The notes below the pieces were generated by a model. The model did no database searches. It was not told the DNA's origin and saw only the letters and a program-made list of their open reading frames with translations. A stretch of DNA of 64,000 bases, taken from positions 62,001-126,000 of the forward strand of contig JARIBO010000055.1 of NCBI GenBank assembly GCA_029257405.1. The letters run 5' to 3'. The translations under genes were made by a program, and so were the position numbers. Origin of the DNA: Caryophanales bacterium. GTDB taxonomy: Bacteria > Bacillota > Bacilli > Bacillales > Amphibacillaceae. This document shows, piece by piece, positions 63,639-64,000 of the stretch; the stretch's first letter is position 1; every line of letters starts with the position of its first letter.

Positions 63639-64000
63639 ACAAGCTCCCCCTCATTAAACTGTGATGCAACAATTTCTTTATATACTTCATTACCCTTAAT
63701 TAATTCGTCATGTGTACCTTTTCCAACAATTTCTCCTTTATCTAAAACTATAATTTGATTTGCATTTCGGACAGAACTTACTCTTTGCCCAACAATAATA
63801 ACTGTTGAATCTATTGTTTCATTTGCTAAGGCACGACGTAAATTTGCATCAGTTTGGTAATCTAGTGCAGAAAAACTATCATCGAATATATAAATATCTG
63901 GTTGTCTTATGAGTGCACGCGCGATTGACAATCGTTGCTTTTGCCCGCCTGATAGATTTGTTCCACCTTGTTCAAGATGACTTTCATAACCATCATCTAA
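63635..64000 (-). CDS. ABC exporter half transporter, C-terminal part (cut by window edge)
   Basis: The frame is open to the right edge. It holds the end of an ATPase domain: signature LSGGQKQR, then SIARALIRQPDIYIFDDSFSALD and the H-loop replaced by Gln (VGQRVSSV). In heterodimeric exporters one site is degenerate; a non-canonical D-E pair (DDSFSALD, Asp in place of the catalytic Glu) and the missing His fit this half. An ATGA overlap couples it to the 61788 gene. Confidence 0.88.
   Translation of the reverse strand, partial: LDDGYESHLEQGGTNLSGGQKQRLSIARALIRQPDIYIFDDSFSALDYQTDANLRRALANETIDSTVIIVGQRVSSVRNANQIIVLDKGEIVGKGTHDELIKGNEVYKEIVASQFNEGELV

Overview
This is a low-GC (about 30% by eye) Firmicutes chromosome segment, most likely from a halotolerant member of the Staphylococcaceae/Salinicoccaceae area of Bacillales. 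The evidence is gene order and protein similarity: ykyA-def-rpoY-rnjA-ktrC-darB, spx-mecA-coiA-pepF, fabH-fabF with a FapR-type operator, and a yitU-yitV-yitW(sufT) cluster are Bacillus/Staphylococcus arrangements. A complete ectoine locus (ectA, ectB, ectC) adds salt adaptation. Nearly all genes have strong AGGAG-type ribosome sites, and many convergent pairs share a bidirectional hairpin terminator. I see no phage, IS element, CRISPR array, rRNA or tRNA.

Layout. 0-12 kb: YkyA-type lipoprotein, peptide deformylase, a 27-residue basic peptide, RNA polymerase epsilon subunit, RNase J1, K+ gating subunit KtrC, c-di-AMP sensor DarB/CbpB, a ureide/hydantoin hydrolase pair, YkyB, signal peptidase I and the K+ channel KtrD. 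12-18 kb: PepF, CoiA, MecA, Spx and a DUF4015 glycosidase-like protein. 18-27 kb: TrpS, FabF, FabH, SufT, YitV/YitU hydrolases, a membrane-anchored amylase-like protein that has lost its catalytic residues, and YisL. 27-37 kb: a 2-hydroxyacid dehydrogenase, SbcCD, a ferredoxin, the Des-DesK-DesR membrane-fluidity system, and a photolyase. 37-46 kb is the most accessory part: glycerate kinase, a lipoprotein with an EndoU nuclease-like domain followed by a possible immunity gene, two tandem 48-residue membrane miniproteins, a carnitine acyltransferase-like protein and an LprI-type lipoprotein. 46-57 kb: TetR with a flavin dehydrogenase, a second oligoendopeptidase, a GlcD-like oxidase, a paralogous pair of small proteins, a BASS/ACR3 transporter, an aeRF1-like protein and leucyl aminopeptidase. 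57-64 kb: an AAC(3)-family acetyltransferase, the ectoine locus and an ABC exporter pair cut by the right edge.

How the genes work together. KtrC, KtrD and DarB form a K+/c-di-AMP group, and the ectoine genes are the compatible-solute arm of the same salt response. Des-DesKR and FapR-controlled FabH/FabF set membrane lipid composition. Spx, MecA and CoiA are the conserved stress/competence block.

The most unusual region is the ectoine locus. The promoter, leader and ectA are duplicated in tandem as two units of about 710 bp. Both copies seem to start translation at an ATT codon with identical spacing from the ribosome site, and both leaders keep a 17-codon reading frame. ectC is separated from ectB and flanked by two nearly identical hairpins.
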